Positions 1 through 8,374 of a stretch of 36,776 nt of DNA are shown in pieces; position 1 is the first letter of the stretch, and each line of letters begins with the position of its first letter. The stretch is from Acidobacteriota bacterium. Its GTDB lineage: Bacteria > Acidobacteriota > Terriglobia > Terriglobales > Acidobacteriaceae. Under the pieces are notes generated by a model. The model was not told the DNA's origin, did no database searches, and was given only the letters and a program-made list of their open reading frames with translations. Made by a program: the position numbers and the translations under genes. The stretch covers positions 1 through 36,776 of the forward strand of contig JARLGJ010000036.1 of NCBI GenBank assembly GCA_031296105.1, in the 5' to 3' direction.

Positions 1-428
1 ACGGCGGAGATGAAGTGATCCCGGCTGATCCTCAGCAGCACGCGGAACACCAGCAAGGATGCCACGGCGTGCAGCAGCGCGCCCATCAGGTGCCAGCCCG
101 CGGGCTGCAAGTGGAAGGCTAGATAGTTGAGCCGGAACCAGACGAAGAAGAGCGGGCGGAAGTAGTTCTGCGCGTGCGTGGGATCGTAGGTGGTCCACAC
201 GTCGGAGGTGAAGTACGCTAGCACGCCGCGCCAGGAGGTGATGGCCGGATTGGCCACGATCTGGAAGCGGTCGTCATAGACGAACTGAAATCCCGCCGAG
301 GCCAGGAACGCCAGGCAGGCGGCGGCAAAAACAAGAATCTCGATGGCGGCGGGACGCGCCAGAAGTTCGGAAAGCGATTGCCGCGAAGCAGGGGAAGGGG
401 TCGTCTCAGTCATGGCGTTTGCTGTCAT
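1..428 (-). CDS. TMTC/TPR-type membrane glycosyltransferase-like protein, N-terminal part (runs off left edge)
   Basis: The reverse strand is open from an ATG at 428 (or a second ATG at 413) to the window edge, giving about 142 residues. It has a short polar N-terminus, a hydrophobic segment (about residues 27-45), then FVYDDRFQIVANPAI, then NYFRPLFFVWFRLNY and a HLMGALLHAVASLLVFRVLL segment. The YDD-x-x-Q-x-x-x-NP block followed by FRP-L and a H-x-x-x-LLHA-V segment is typical of bacterial relatives of eukaryotic TMTC O-mannosyltransferases (GT-C fold, often with C-terminal TPR repeats). The acidic YDD pair lies where GT-C enzymes keep their catalytic acid in the first periplasmic loop. It is the last visible gene of a minus-strand run, 60 nt after the CDF-like gene. 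The donor is unknown; a polyprenyl-phosphate sugar is expected for the fold. Any TPR part lies outside the window. Confidence 0.7.
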   Translation of the reverse strand, partial: MTANAMTETTPSPASRQSLSELLARPAAIEILVFAAACLAFLASAGFQFVYDDRFQIVANPAITSWRGVLAYFTSDVWTTYDPTHAQNYFRPLFFVWFRLNYLAFHLQPAGWHLMGALLHAVASLLVFRVLLRISRDHFISA

Positions 429-488
429 GGTACAGGACGCGAGCCGCCATGCGGACCGTGGCGAACACGCGCAGGCAATCGAAAGTGT

Positions 489-1106
489 CTATTCACAATC
501 GCCGCAGCAGCCACAACTTTCGCCCCGCATGGCGCGGCGGCCTTCGGTGACAAGGATCGGCACCGCCAGCAGCGCGGCCACGGAATCCGCCCACGCCAGA
601 TGAAGCCACGCATTCAGCGCCAGTCCCGCCAGGGTAACCGCGGCCAGGTAGGCACAGGTGGCCGATTGCACGGCATCGGCAGCCAGAGCGCTGTGGTGGA
701 GTTCGCGCGCCAGGCGGCGCTTCTGCCACGCCAGGCACGGCATCACAAGCAACGCCGCCAGAGAGATGCCGATTCCCCACCAGCTTGTCTCCGGATCGCG
801 CCGTCCCACCAGGGAGAGCAGAGAGACCGCGGCCACTACCACGGCCAGCGCGAAAAGCAGCAGGCCTGCGGCCCGGTCCACGGCACGCTCGCTAAGTCCG
901 AGGCGCGAAGCTATCGACGCCAGAACGAGGATGGCGGAGAGCAGTTCCACCAGGCTGTCGGCGCCGAACGCCGCCAGCGCCGGGCTGTGTGCCTGCACGG
1001 CAGAGGCCAGCGACACGGCGCACTCCACCACCATCCAGCCCAGAGTAAGCCATTGCAGCCGGAGGAGCCGTTGGCGGTTTGCGGAATGGAGCGCGGAGGT
1101 AGCCAT
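489..1106 (-). CDS. Short cation-diffusion-facilitator-like membrane protein
   Basis: The product has 205 residues and about six hydrophobic segments. FGADSLVELLSA (residues 47-58) resembles CDF helix 2, where the conserved acidic residue binds metal. ALAADAVQSATCAYLAAVTLAGLALNA (about 142-168) resembles CDF helix 5 with its Asp. The tail is rich in cysteine (GESCGCCGDCE), a possible metal-binding end. Classical CDF exporters run to about 300 residues with a cytoplasmic domain; this one stops after the membrane part, as in the short TMEM163-like cation transporter group. It probably moves Zn2+ or another divalent metal out of the cytoplasm, but the substrate cannot be read from sequence. It sits 60 nt after the EamA permease and 60 nt before the TMTC-like gene, so it is probably co-transcribed with both. 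Confidence 0.72.
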   Translation of the reverse strand: MATSALHSANRQRLLRLQWLTLGWMVVECAVSLASAVQAHSPALAAFGADSLVELLSAILVLASIASRLGLSERAVDRAAGLLLFALAVVVAAVSLLSLVGRRDPETSWWGIGISLAALLVMPCLAWQKRRLARELHHSALAADAVQSATCAYLAAVTLAGLALNAWLHLAWADSVAALLAVPILVTEGRRAMRGESCGCCGDCE

Positions 1107-1166
1107 TGGTTGTTTGGATGTGGCGGCGAGGCGGAAGGTTCCACTTCGTACAGCCTCTCCAGCCGC

Positions 1167-2075
1167 CTATCCCAGTTCGTCCTGCAACTCGGCCTTCGGC
1201 TCCTGCACGTGGCCCATCAGTTCGCTCAGCAAAACCCCGGCCAGAATCAGTCCCGCGCCCGCTGTGCCGCGCGCGCCCAGGCGCTCGCCGAGGAAAACAT
1301 AGCTGGTCAATCCGGCAAAGACCGGCTCCATGGCAAAGATGAGCGCCGTGTGCGTGGGTGGCGTAAAGCGCTGCGCCCAGGCCTGAATAACGAAGCAGGC
1401 CACGGTGCCGATGAGCGCCGTGATGGCCAGCGCCCACACGATGCCCGGCGTGAAGTGAATGTGTCCGTGGCGCTCGGCCACGGGAATGGAGAGGACCATC
1501 CACGCGGCGCAGGAAGCAATCTCCACCGGAACCAGGTGGACAAAGTCGTAGTGCTGCGCGCTGCGCCCCAGCACAATGATCTGGAAGGCAAAGGCCACGG
1601 CGCAGGCCAGCGTCATCAGGTCGCCGCGGTTGAGCGAGGCCAGCGAAAGTCCCTGCCCGGCCGGGACGCAGGTGAGGTACAACCCTGCCAGCGCCGCCAG
1701 CACGCCGCCCAGCGTATAGCGATTGATGTGCCGGCGCCAGAAGACGGCCAGCAGCAGCGGCACCAGGATCACCGAGAGCCCGGTGAGGAACGCCGACTTC
1801 GACGCCGAGGTGTACAGCAGCCCAGCGGTCTGGAACTCATAGCCCAGCCACATCAGCGTGCCCACTTCGATGCCGGCGCGCAGGGCTCCGGCGGGCAGTT
1901 GGCAAAGCTGCCGGAAGAACAGGGCGATCAGCACCACGGAGGCCAGCGCCATGCGCGCGGCGTTGAAGACCAGCGGCGAGGCATCGGCCAGCGCCGACTT
2001 GATGACAATAAACGTTGCGCCCCAGACAAAGGTGGCAAACAACAATAGAAGATGAGCTTTAAGAGAACGCGACAT
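1167..2075 (-). CDS. EamA/DMT-family permease
   Basis: The protein has about 302 residues and ten hydrophobic segments arranged as two EamA repeats. The first repeat starts MSRSLKAHLLLLFATFVWGATFIVIKSAL; the second ends in ALIFAMEPVFAGLTSYVFLGERLG, the usual EamA close (E-P-V-F-A...LGE). The frame is open 46 codons further upstream, but that extension is Arg-rich and unlike a membrane protein. The ATG at 2075 shares a base with the stop codon of the peptidase upstream (TAATG), so this start is well supported and suggests translational coupling. DMT proteins export or import small metabolites such as amino acids or nucleotide derivatives; the substrate is not predictable. Coupling to a peptidase would fit an amino acid or peptide product, which is inference. 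Confidence 0.85.
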   Translation of the reverse strand: MSRSLKAHLLLLFATFVWGATFIVIKSALADASPLVFNAARMALASVVLIALFFRQLCQLPAGALRAGIEVGTLMWLGYEFQTAGLLYTSASKSAFLTGLSVILVPLLLAVFWRRHINRYTLGGVLAALAGLYLTCVPAGQGLSLASLNRGDLMTLACAVAFAFQIIVLGRSAQHYDFVHLVPVEIASCAAWMVLSIPVAERHGHIHFTPGIVWALAITALIGTVACFVIQAWAQRFTPPTHTALIFAMEPVFAGLTSYVFLGERLGARGTAGAGLILAGVLLSELMGHVQEPKAELQDELG

Positions 2076-3400
2076 TACAACGGGTCTTTCTGCGAAAAGT
2101 CTGGCCGTGAAGAGTCTGGCGGCGAATCGTCCGCGGCGGGGAATCCGGCCAGCAACAGCGTGAGCAGCGCAAGACGGCGCAAGGCCTGCTCGCGTCCGGC
2201 GCAATCGAACCACTCATGCAGCGTATGCGCGCCGCCGCCACGGCCGCCGCCGCCCAGGGTTACCGCCTCCAGGTTGAGCGAGAGCGGAATGTTGGCGTCG
2301 GTCGAGGCTCGCATCAGTTCGCTGCCGATGCCAAGTTGTGCGTCCACGGCGCGGAGGGCGGTCAGCAGGCGGGAATCTTCCGCGAGCTCTCCCGCGGGAC
2401 GCTCGCCCACCAGCAGAACCTGATGCGCCAGCCGCAGCGGACTGGAGCCCGCGGCCTCGGTGCAGGCATCGGCCACCATGCGGCGCAAATGCTGCTCCAC
2501 TTCCTTCAAACGGCGCGCGTCGCTGGAGCGCACATCGACGCGGAAGGTAACGCGCTCGGGAATCGCATTCACCGAGGTGCCGCCCGCGATGGTTCCAACG
2601 TTCACCGTGGTGCGCGGATGCTCCGGCAGCACCAGGCGCGCAAGCTCGTGGATCGCCGCCGCCGCGGCCACAATCGGATTCGGCGTGCCGTAATCGCTCC
2701 ACGAATGTCCGCCTGGGCCTTCGATAACCACCTCGAAGCGGCGGCTGCCCAGGGCCAGCGCGATGATGTTGTCCACGCCCGCGCCGTCGATGGCCACCAG
2801 CGCGGCAATCTTGGGCGCGGGCAACAGGTCCGGCAGAGCACTGCCAAGCTGCGTGCGGTAAAGATGCCTCATGCCGCGCAGATTGCCTTCTCCCTCTTCG
2901 CCCGTATTGCCCACAAACAGCAGCGGAGAAGCGGTTACAACGCCGCACTCGGCAAAGGCCGCGGCCAAAGCCCACAGGGCCGCCAGTCCCGCGCCGTTGT
3001 CGCTGATGCCGGGTCCGAAGAGACGCGAATCCTGGCGGCGCACGGCAATCGGCGTTGCGGCGGGAAACACCGTATCCAGGTGCGCGCTCAGCGCAATCAC
3101 CGGCGCATCCGCCTGTTGTCCCTTGCGCAGCGCCAGCAGGTTGCCCGCGGCATCGCCTGAAAGTTCCAGCCCCAGCGGAGACAGTTGCTCGCCCAGCCAC
3201 GCCGCGCGCACCTGTTCAGCAAACGGCGGCGCGGGCACCCCGGTAATCGACATTTGGAATTCGGCGATGCGGCGCTCGTTGCGTGCAAACCAGTCAAAGA
3301 TGCGATGCACGCGCGCATCGGCCGCCAGGCTTTGCACCTCCGGCAGCATTCCCGGGCGCGGGCGCTCGGGTTTCCGCGGATTCCAGGGATGGAATTGCAT
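2075..3400 (-). CDS. M20-family metallopeptidase (PepT/ArgE-like)
   Basis: The enzyme has about 441 residues, a usual M20 length. In order it shows SAHLDTVF (metal ligand His at about 107 with the following Asp), GPGISDNGAGLAA (bridging Asp about 134), TGEEGEGNLRG (catalytic Glu-Glu about 168-169), GGHSWSDYGTPNPI in the lid/dimerisation domain, and GGGGRGGGAHTLHEW near the C-terminus with the last metal-binding His. This complete set of dinuclear zinc ligands argues for an active cytosolic di- or tripeptidase or amidohydrolase. A GTG lies directly before the ATG at 3400; GGGGTG just upstream could serve as ribosome binding site, so the ATG is preferred. The stop overlaps the EamA start by one base. 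The 180 nt up to the divergent phosphoesterase must hold promoters for both directions; I could not pick a clear one. Confidence 0.88.
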   Translation of the reverse strand: MQFHPWNPRKPERPRPGMLPEVQSLAADARVHRIFDWFARNERRIAEFQMSITGVPAPPFAEQVRAAWLGEQLSPLGLELSGDAAGNLLALRKGQQADAPVIALSAHLDTVFPAATPIAVRRQDSRLFGPGISDNGAGLAALWALAAAFAECGVVTASPLLFVGNTGEEGEGNLRGMRHLYRTQLGSALPDLLPAPKIAALVAIDGAGVDNIIALALGSRRFEVVIEGPGGHSWSDYGTPNPIVAAAAAIHELARLVLPEHPRTTVNVGTIAGGTSVNAIPERVTFRVDVRSSDARRLKEVEQHLRRMVADACTEAAGSSPLRLAHQVLLVGERPAGELAEDSRLLTALRAVDAQLGIGSELMRASTDANIPLSLNLEAVTLGGGGRGGGAHTLHEWFDCAGREQALRRLALLTLLLAGFPAADDSPPDSSRPDFSQKDPL

Positions 3401-3583
3401 CACCCCAAATGGTACACGAGGAGATTGCCGGCTTTTGACTTAATACGCGCCGGCGGGCCTTGACCGTCCGCCGCCCGCGGGCGAAACTGAATACACGCTC
3501 GCCCGCCCCGTGCATTCGACGGGCCGCCTTCAACCATTTTCCTGCATCCCATAAGGATCGCCCTCGGTGAGCGCGCCCATCGC

Positions 3584-4438
3584 ATGAAACTGACCCGAAG
3601 AGAATTTATTGAGCTTGGCGCCGGCACCGTGGTTGCCGGAAGCATTGCCCGGGGCCTTTACGAGACGCACGAGCTGGATATTACCCGCCACGATATCCGC
3701 CTGAAGCGTCTGCCCGAGGCGATGCACAACCTGCGCGTCGCCCAGCTTAGCGACATTCACTTTTACCCCAACCATCCCGCCGGACACGTGGCGCGGGCCG
3801 TAGCGGCCGTCAACCGCGAGCGCCCCGACCTGGTGCTGCTCACCGGAGACTTCGTCACCAGCGCCTACCACCAGCGCGAGCAGCGCGCGCAGCACGCCTG
3901 GCCCTGCGCCGAGATCCTGCGCGGACTGCGAGCCACCATGGGCATCTTCGCCGTGCTCGGCAATCACGACCACCACTCCGACGCGGACGTCGTCAGCGCC
4001 GCGCTGCGCTCCTCCGGCAACATACGCCTGCTGCGCAACGAGTCCGTGCCCCTGACCAGGGGCGGCTCGCGCATCTGGATGGCCGGCCTGGACAGCGCTT
4101 CGGCTCACGCCGCCAACGTCCACGCCACCTTAAAGGGAATTCCGGTGACGGATTGCGTGCTGGCCGCGGTCCACGAGCCAGACTTCGCCGACGTGCTGCG
4201 CCAGTTTCCGGTGGACATGCAGTTCTCTGGCCATTCGCACGGCGGACAAATCGTCTTTCCCGTGGTCGGAGCGCTGTATTATCCGTGGGGCGCGCACAAA
4301 TACCCCAGGGGATACTACCGCCTCGGCGAGTATCAGCTCTACACCAACCGTGGGCTGGGAGAGATCGTGCTTCCCATGCGCCTGATGTGTCCTCCCGAGC
4401 TGAGCATCTTCACCCTGAAGTCCGGCACGCTGGCCTGA
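3584..4438 (+). CDS. Tat-exported calcineurin-like metallophosphoesterase (YaeI-like)
   Basis: The product has 284 residues. The N-terminus MKLTRREFIELGAGTVVAGS carries a twin-arginine motif (TRREF) and a hydrophobic stretch, so export or membrane anchoring by Tat is likely. The metallophosphoesterase motifs are complete: DIH (57-59), GDF (88-90), GNHD (126-129), H197 and GHSHGG (216-221), which bind two metal ions. C-terminal LYTNRGLGEIVLPMRLMCPPEL is typical of the YaeI / UDP-2,3-diacylglucosamine-pyrophosphatase-like subgroup. Likely substrates are phosphoester or pyrophosphate bonds of envelope lipids, but specificity is not proven by sequence. It ends about 130 nt before the HAD-UbiA gene on the same strand. 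A TAAAAT hexamer at 4531-4536 in that gap suggests the next operon may have its own promoter. Confidence 0.87.
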   Translation: MKLTRREFIELGAGTVVAGSIARGLYETHELDITRHDIRLKRLPEAMHNLRVAQLSDIHFYPNHPAGHVARAVAAVNRERPDLVLLTGDFVTSAYHQREQRAQHAWPCAEILRGLRATMGIFAVLGNHDHHSDADVVSAALRSSGNIRLLRNESVPLTRGGSRIWMAGLDSASAHAANVHATLKGIPVTDCVLAAVHEPDFADVLRQFPVDMQFSGHSHGGQIVFPVVGALYYPWGAHKYPRGYYRLGEYQLYTNRGLGEIVLPMRLMCPPELSIFTLKSGTLA

Positions 4439-4567
4439 AGCTGCGAGAATTTCACGGCATTCGCCCCCGGGGAAATCTGTTTGTGGACTTTTTCTGAGAG
4501 TCCCCGGGAATTGGCGGCGCTGGAATCTTGTAAAATCGGAGTACCTTACATTCAGGTGACGGCATTG

Positions 4568-6025
4568 GTGAAGGTTGTTCCATCCTCGGGACCAGGCGTA
4601 TCCAGTGCGGTAAGTATGGTTTGTGCCGACTTGGATGGCACTCTCATCGCCACCGATTTGCTCTACGAGAACCTCCTGGAACTCGTCAAGCAGCATCCGG
4701 CGCGGCTTTTTCAGGTGCCCTTCTGGTGGATGCGCGGCCGCCCCTATCTCAAATCCCGTCTGGCTGCCGCCGCCCCTTTGAATGCCGCGCGCTTGCCGTA
4801 CCGTCAGGAGGTGGTGGACAAAGTCGTCCGCCTGCGCGCGCACGGTGCGCACACGGTGCTGGCCACCGCCTCGCACCAGACGCACGCCGCCAATGTCGCC
4901 GCGCATCTTGGCTGCTTCGATGAAGTGCTGGCCACCGCCGATGGCGTCAACCTGAAAGGTTCCGCCAAGGCCCACGCGCTGACAGAAAAATTTGGCGACA
5001 ACTTTCTCTACCTCGGCGACAGCGCCGCCGATCTTCCCGTCTGGGCCGCCGCCCGTGAAGGCATCGTCGTCGGCTCGCCGCGGCTTGCCCAGCGCGCTGC
5101 CAAGGTGACGCAAGTTCGTGAAGTGGTCCACGTCCCGCATGGCGGATGGCGCGCCTATTGGAAAGCCCTGCGCCCGCACCACTGGAGCAAGAACGTGTTG
5201 CTCCTGTTGCCTTTGCTCTTGGCTCACCGCTTTGCTGCCCATGCCTGGCTGCTCACCATTCTCGGCATGTTGTTCTTCGGCTTCGGTGCCTCGGCCATTT
5301 ACATTTTCAACGACCTGCTCGATCTGCCCAGTGACCGCGAGCACCCTTGGAAGCGCCACCGTCCCTTCGCCTCCGGGCGTCTCTCCATCGCCCAGGGATT
5401 GCTGATCGCGCCGTTGCTCCTCGTGGCCTGCGTTGGCGGCGGGCTGCTTTTGCTGGGATGGCATTTTGCCCTGGCCGCGGCGTTTTATTGCGCGCTCTCC
5501 ATGGCCTACTCGCTGGTCTTCAAGCGCAAGCCGCTGCTCGATGTCTTTGTCCTCACCAGCTTCTACGGCCTGCGCATCATCACCGGCGCGCTCATCACCA
5601 GCACGCCGCTCTCTCACTGGTTCCTGGTCTTTTCCATGTTCTTCTTCTTCTCCCTCGCGCTGGCCAAGCGCTACAGCGAGCTGAAGCACGCCGGAGCGCT
5701 GGTGGAGAAGGGCAACTCCGGCCGCGGTTACCGCCCCGAAGATTCGCCTTTGCTGGCGATGATGGGTGTCACCAGCGCCTTTGCCGCCGTCATCGTCTTC
5801 AGTTTCTATTCGCACAGCCCGGAGGTCAGCCATCTCTATCCACATCCCGCCGGGCTGTTGATGATTGCTCCGCTGCTGCTCTATTGGCTGGTGCGCGTCT
5901 GGCTCCAGGCCGGCCGCGGAGAGTTGAAGGAAGATCCCGTGACCCTGGCCATGCGTGACCCGGTCAGCTATGCCGTGGGCGCGGCCAGTGCACTCTGCAT
6001 TCTTATAACGTTCTTCTGGCGGTGA
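4568..6025 (+). CDS. HAD phosphatase-UbiA fusion; probable polyprenyl-phosphate phosphoribosyltransferase
   Basis: A two-domain protein. The N-terminal HAD phosphatase part has ADLDGTL (nucleophile Asp about 21 from this start), ATASHQ and LGDSAADLPVW. From about residue 195 a UbiA membrane domain follows with about eight helices. Its first Asp-rich motif is FNDLLDLPSDREHPWKRHRP with following FASG; the second region is YSLVFKRKPLLDVF. UbiA proteins transfer prenyl-linked groups; next to DprE1/DprE2 homologues the mycobacterial Rv3806c subgroup, which adds 5-phosphoribose to decaprenyl phosphate, is the best match. The fused HAD domain could remove the 5-phosphate. Start: the frame is open from a TTG at 4481, but AGGTGA at 4554-4559 lies 8 nt before this GTG (5 nt before a TTG at 4565); an ATG at 4616 is the last option. 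The gene overlaps the next start region, so it is coupled to the oxidase. Confidence 0.85.
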   Translation: MKVVPSSGPGVSSAVSMVCADLDGTLIATDLLYENLLELVKQHPARLFQVPFWWMRGRPYLKSRLAAAAPLNAARLPYRQEVVDKVVRLRAHGAHTVLATASHQTHAANVAAHLGCFDEVLATADGVNLKGSAKAHALTEKFGDNFLYLGDSAADLPVWAAAREGIVVGSPRLAQRAAKVTQVREVVHVPHGGWRAYWKALRPHHWSKNVLLLLPLLLAHRFAAHAWLLTILGMLFFGFGASAIYIFNDLLDLPSDREHPWKRHRPFASGRLSIAQGLLIAPLLLVACVGGGLLLLGWHFALAAAFYCALSMAYSLVFKRKPLLDVFVLTSFYGLRIITGALITSTPLSHWFLVFSMFFFFSLALAKRYSELKHAGALVEKGNSGRGYRPEDSPLLAMMGVTSAFAAVIVFSFYSHSPEVSHLYPHPAGLLMIAPLLLYWLVRVWLQAGRGELKEDPVTLAMRDPVSYAVGAASALCILITFFWR

Positions 6026-6033
6026 TTGCTCTT

Positions 6034-7431
6034 ATGACCTCTTCTATGCAAGGCAAGCTCGATCCTTCCGTTGGCGCTCCCGCCAACGTCGCGCCCGTGG
6101 CCCCCTCTCCCGCGCGCGACGGCAGTTATAAAAGCTGGGGACATTATCCGCTGGCCACGCATCGCAAGATACTTCATCCCGCGTGGATGGATGAAATTAC
6201 TCCCGAGCTGTTGCAGCGCAACGCTCCCTTGCTGGCCTACGGACTGGGACGCAGCTACGGCGACAGTTGCCTCAACGACGGTGGAACCTTGCTCGACGCG
6301 CGCCCCCTCGACCGCATCCTGCACTTCGACGCCGAGAACGGATCGATCGTCTGCGAGGCCGGCGTGTCCCTCGGTGAGATTCTGCTCGCGGCCGTCCCGC
6401 GCGGCTGGTTCCTGCCCGTCACTCCCGGCACCAAGATCGTCACCCTGGCCGGAGCCATTGCCAACGACGTGCATGGCAAGAATCATCACGTCGGCGGCAC
6501 CATCGGCTGCCACGTCGAGCAGTTCGAGCTGGTCCGCTCCGACGGCCAAATCCTCACCTGCTCGCGCCAGGAGAACAAGGAACTCTTTGCCGCCACCATC
6601 GGCGGCCTCGGCCTCACCGGCATCATCCTCTGGGCCGAACTCAAACTCAAAAAGATCGACAGCGCGGAGATCGAGATGGACACCGTCCCCTTCTCCACCT
6701 TCGAGGACTTCACTCGCCTCAGCAGTGACGAAGAGGGCGCGCGCTACGAGTACACCGTCGGCTGGGTCGATTGCCTCAGCGGGCGCAAGACGCGCGGCAT
6801 CTTCATGCGCGGCAACCACGCCACGCAGGGACGCCTCGCCGCGCATCCCGAAAAGATCAAGCTCAACGTCCCCTTCAACTTTCCCGCGTTCACCCTCAAC
6901 AAGCTCAGCATCTGGGCCTTCAACAATCTTTATTACCTCATGGGCAAGCGCAACGAAGGCCATTCGCGCGTGCACTACGATCCTTTCTTCTACCCGCTCG
7001 ACAAGGTGGATAACTGGAACCGCATCTACGGCCAACAGGGTTTCACCCAGTATCAGTGTGTCGTGCCGGAGAGCGAAGTGGCCGCCTTCCAGGAGATTCT
7101 CGAGCGCATCGCGCGCGGCGGGCAGGGATCGTTCCTCGGCGTCATCAAGAAGTTCGGCAACGTGCCGTCGCCGGGACTGATGAGCTTCCCGCGTCCCGGC
7201 CTAACCCTGGCGCTCGACTTTCCCTTCCGCGGCGAAAAGACCCTCAAGCTCTTCGCTGAACTCGATGAAGTGGTCGCCGCCGCCAAAGGCGCGCTCTATC
7301 CCGCCAAGGATCCGCGCATGAGTTCGCGCATGTTCCGTCTATCGTATCCGCGCCTCGAAGAGTTCCAGCGCTGGGTGGACCCCGCGCTCAGTTCCAGCTT
7401 CTGGCGCCGTGTCATGGAGGTGTCGCGATGA
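6034..7431 (+). CDS. dprE1: DprE1-like FAD-dependent polyprenyl-phosphoryl-ribose 2'-oxidase
   Basis: About 465 residues, close to the mycobacterial length. The N-terminal FAD_binding_4 domain shows LAYGLGRSYGDSCLNDGG and the run TPGTKIVTLAGAIANDVHGKNHH with GGTIGCHVE, where VHGKNHH is highly typical of DprE1-type VAO-fold oxidases. The C-terminal part has LYPAKDPRMSSRMFRLSYPR; its Lys (about 425) aligns, from memory of the M. tuberculosis protein, with essential K418. In GLTLALDFP an Ala (about 393) takes the place of C387, the residue trapped by benzothiazinones. The enzyme should oxidise the ribose 2'-OH of polyprenyl-phosphoryl-ribose to the keto form. A GTG at 6022 overlaps the preceding stop (GTGA), but GGTGAT at 6021-6026 is a good ribosome site for the ATG used here. 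The stop overlaps dprE2 by 4 bp. Confidence 0.86.
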   Translation: MTSSMQGKLDPSVGAPANVAPVAPSPARDGSYKSWGHYPLATHRKILHPAWMDEITPELLQRNAPLLAYGLGRSYGDSCLNDGGTLLDARPLDRILHFDAENGSIVCEAGVSLGEILLAAVPRGWFLPVTPGTKIVTLAGAIANDVHGKNHHVGGTIGCHVEQFELVRSDGQILTCSRQENKELFAATIGGLGLTGIILWAELKLKKIDSAEIEMDTVPFSTFEDFTRLSSDEEGARYEYTVGWVDCLSGRKTRGIFMRGNHATQGRLAAHPEKIKLNVPFNFPAFTLNKLSIWAFNNLYYLMGKRNEGHSRVHYDPFFYPLDKVDNWNRIYGQQGFTQYQCVVPESEVAAFQEILERIARGGQGSFLGVIKKFGNVPSPGLMSFPRPGLTLALDFPFRGEKTLKLFAELDEVVAAAKGALYPAKDPRMSSRMFRLSYPRLEEFQRWVDPALSSSFWRRVMEVSR

Positions 7432-8171
7432 GTCAGGGTCTGGTTATTCTCGGTGCAACCTCGAAGATCGCGCAGGAAGTGGGCCGCCTCGCCGCCCGCG
7501 AAAATCGCGAACTGCTTTTGGTCGCGCGCAATGAGGATCGTTTGGAGGCTGTCGCTGGCGACCTGCTCGCCCGCGGCGCCGCCCGCGTCGTGGCCATCGC
7601 CGCCGATCTCGGCGACACTTCGCGCCACGCCGAACTCTGGGCGCAGGTCGAAGCCGCCATGCCGGAACTGGAATCGGTCCTGCTCGCCTACGGCTCACTC
7701 GGAGACCAGGCCGCTGCCGAGCAGTCGGTGGACGTCGCGCTCAGCGAGTTGAACACCAATTTCACCAGCGCCGCCAGCCTGTTAAGCTACGCCGCTGCCT
7801 CTTTGGAGCGCCAACGCCGTGGCGTGCTGGCGGTCATCACCTCGGTGGCCGGAGACCGCGCCCGCCGCTCCAACTACGTCTATGGCACGGCCAAGGGAGC
7901 GCTCTCGCTCTACGCCCAGGGCCTGCGCGCGCGCCTGTTTGCCGCCGGTGTCCGCGTCCTCACCATCAAGCCCGGCCCGGTCGATACGCCGATGATCGCG
8001 CACATGAAGAAGGGCGCGCTCACCGCCTCGCCGCAAAACGTGGCCGGCGCCATCTACCGCGAAATGGAATCCGGCAAGGCCGAGGTAATGTATGTGCCGT
8101 TCTTCTGGCGTTACATCATGGCCCTCATCCGCGCCATTCCGGAGAGCGTCGGCAAAAAGCTGAAGTTCTAA
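7428..8171 (+). CDS. dprE2: DprE2-like short-chain reductase (polyprenyl-phosphoryl-2-keto-ribose reductase)
   Basis: A 247-residue classical SDR. The nucleotide-binding motif is ILGATSKIAQE (residues 7-17); GATS-x-I-A is characteristic of DprE2 and its relatives. The catalytic set is Ser139 (VITSVAGD), Tyr152 and Lys156 (YGTAK), followed by IKPGPVDTPM. C-terminal VPFFWRYIMALIRAIPESVGKKLKF is hydrophobic and basic, as in DprE2, and could hold the protein at the membrane near its lipid substrate. With DprE1 it would complete the two-step epimerisation of polyprenyl-phosphoryl-ribose to polyprenyl-phosphoryl-arabinose. Its ATG overlaps the dprE1 stop (ATGA), so synthesis is probably coupled. 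The operon ends at the strong hairpin at 8375-8419. Confidence 0.86.
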   Translation: MSQGLVILGATSKIAQEVGRLAARENRELLLVARNEDRLEAVAGDLLARGAARVVAIAADLGDTSRHAELWAQVEAAMPELESVLLAYGSLGDQAAAEQSVDVALSELNTNFTSAASLLSYAAASLERQRRGVLAVITSVAGDRARRSNYVYGTAKGALSLYAQGLRARLFAAGVRVLTIKPGPVDTPMIAHMKKGALTASPQNVAGAIYREMESGKAEVMYVPFFWRYIMALIRAIPESVGKKLKF

Positions 8172-8180
8172 CTTCGCACG

Positions 8181-8219
8181 GTGCCCCATTCAAGCCCCGC
8201 AGTTGGGCTTGAGTGGGAT
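8181..8219. repeat. Palindromic intergenic repeat, loop CGCAGTT
   Basis: GTGCCCC leads into a 13-bp stem (8185-8197 with 8205-8217, one mismatch) around the 7-nt loop CGCAGTT. The copy at 11435-11470 has the same loop and GTGCCCCA entry but a different stem sequence. It lies 10 nt after dprE2. Confidence 0.75.
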
Positions 8220-8374
8220 CATGGTCGTGGACACTTTGTGGGGTCCGCGCGGCGCAAAGGTCACCTCAATCAGAAAGCCGCCAAGTTACCACGCGATTAC
8301 CAAAGTAACTCGGTTTCCAGACGTCAAAAACGTGCAAAAACCGCGAAAAACGCGCGTTTCCGAAGCGCACCGCA

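Noticed and set aside
378..2048. Long plus-strand open frame (556 codons) opposite the EamA and CDF-like genes
   Set aside because: It is antisense to genes with clear family motifs and its translation is low-complexity (rich in Gln, Arg, His, Gly), as expected for a shadow frame in GC-rich DNA.
4130..5845. Minus-strand open frame of 571 codons opposite the HAD-UbiA gene
   Set aside because: It covers the complement of a well-supported gene and shows no domain; Gln/Glu/Gly-rich antisense artefact.
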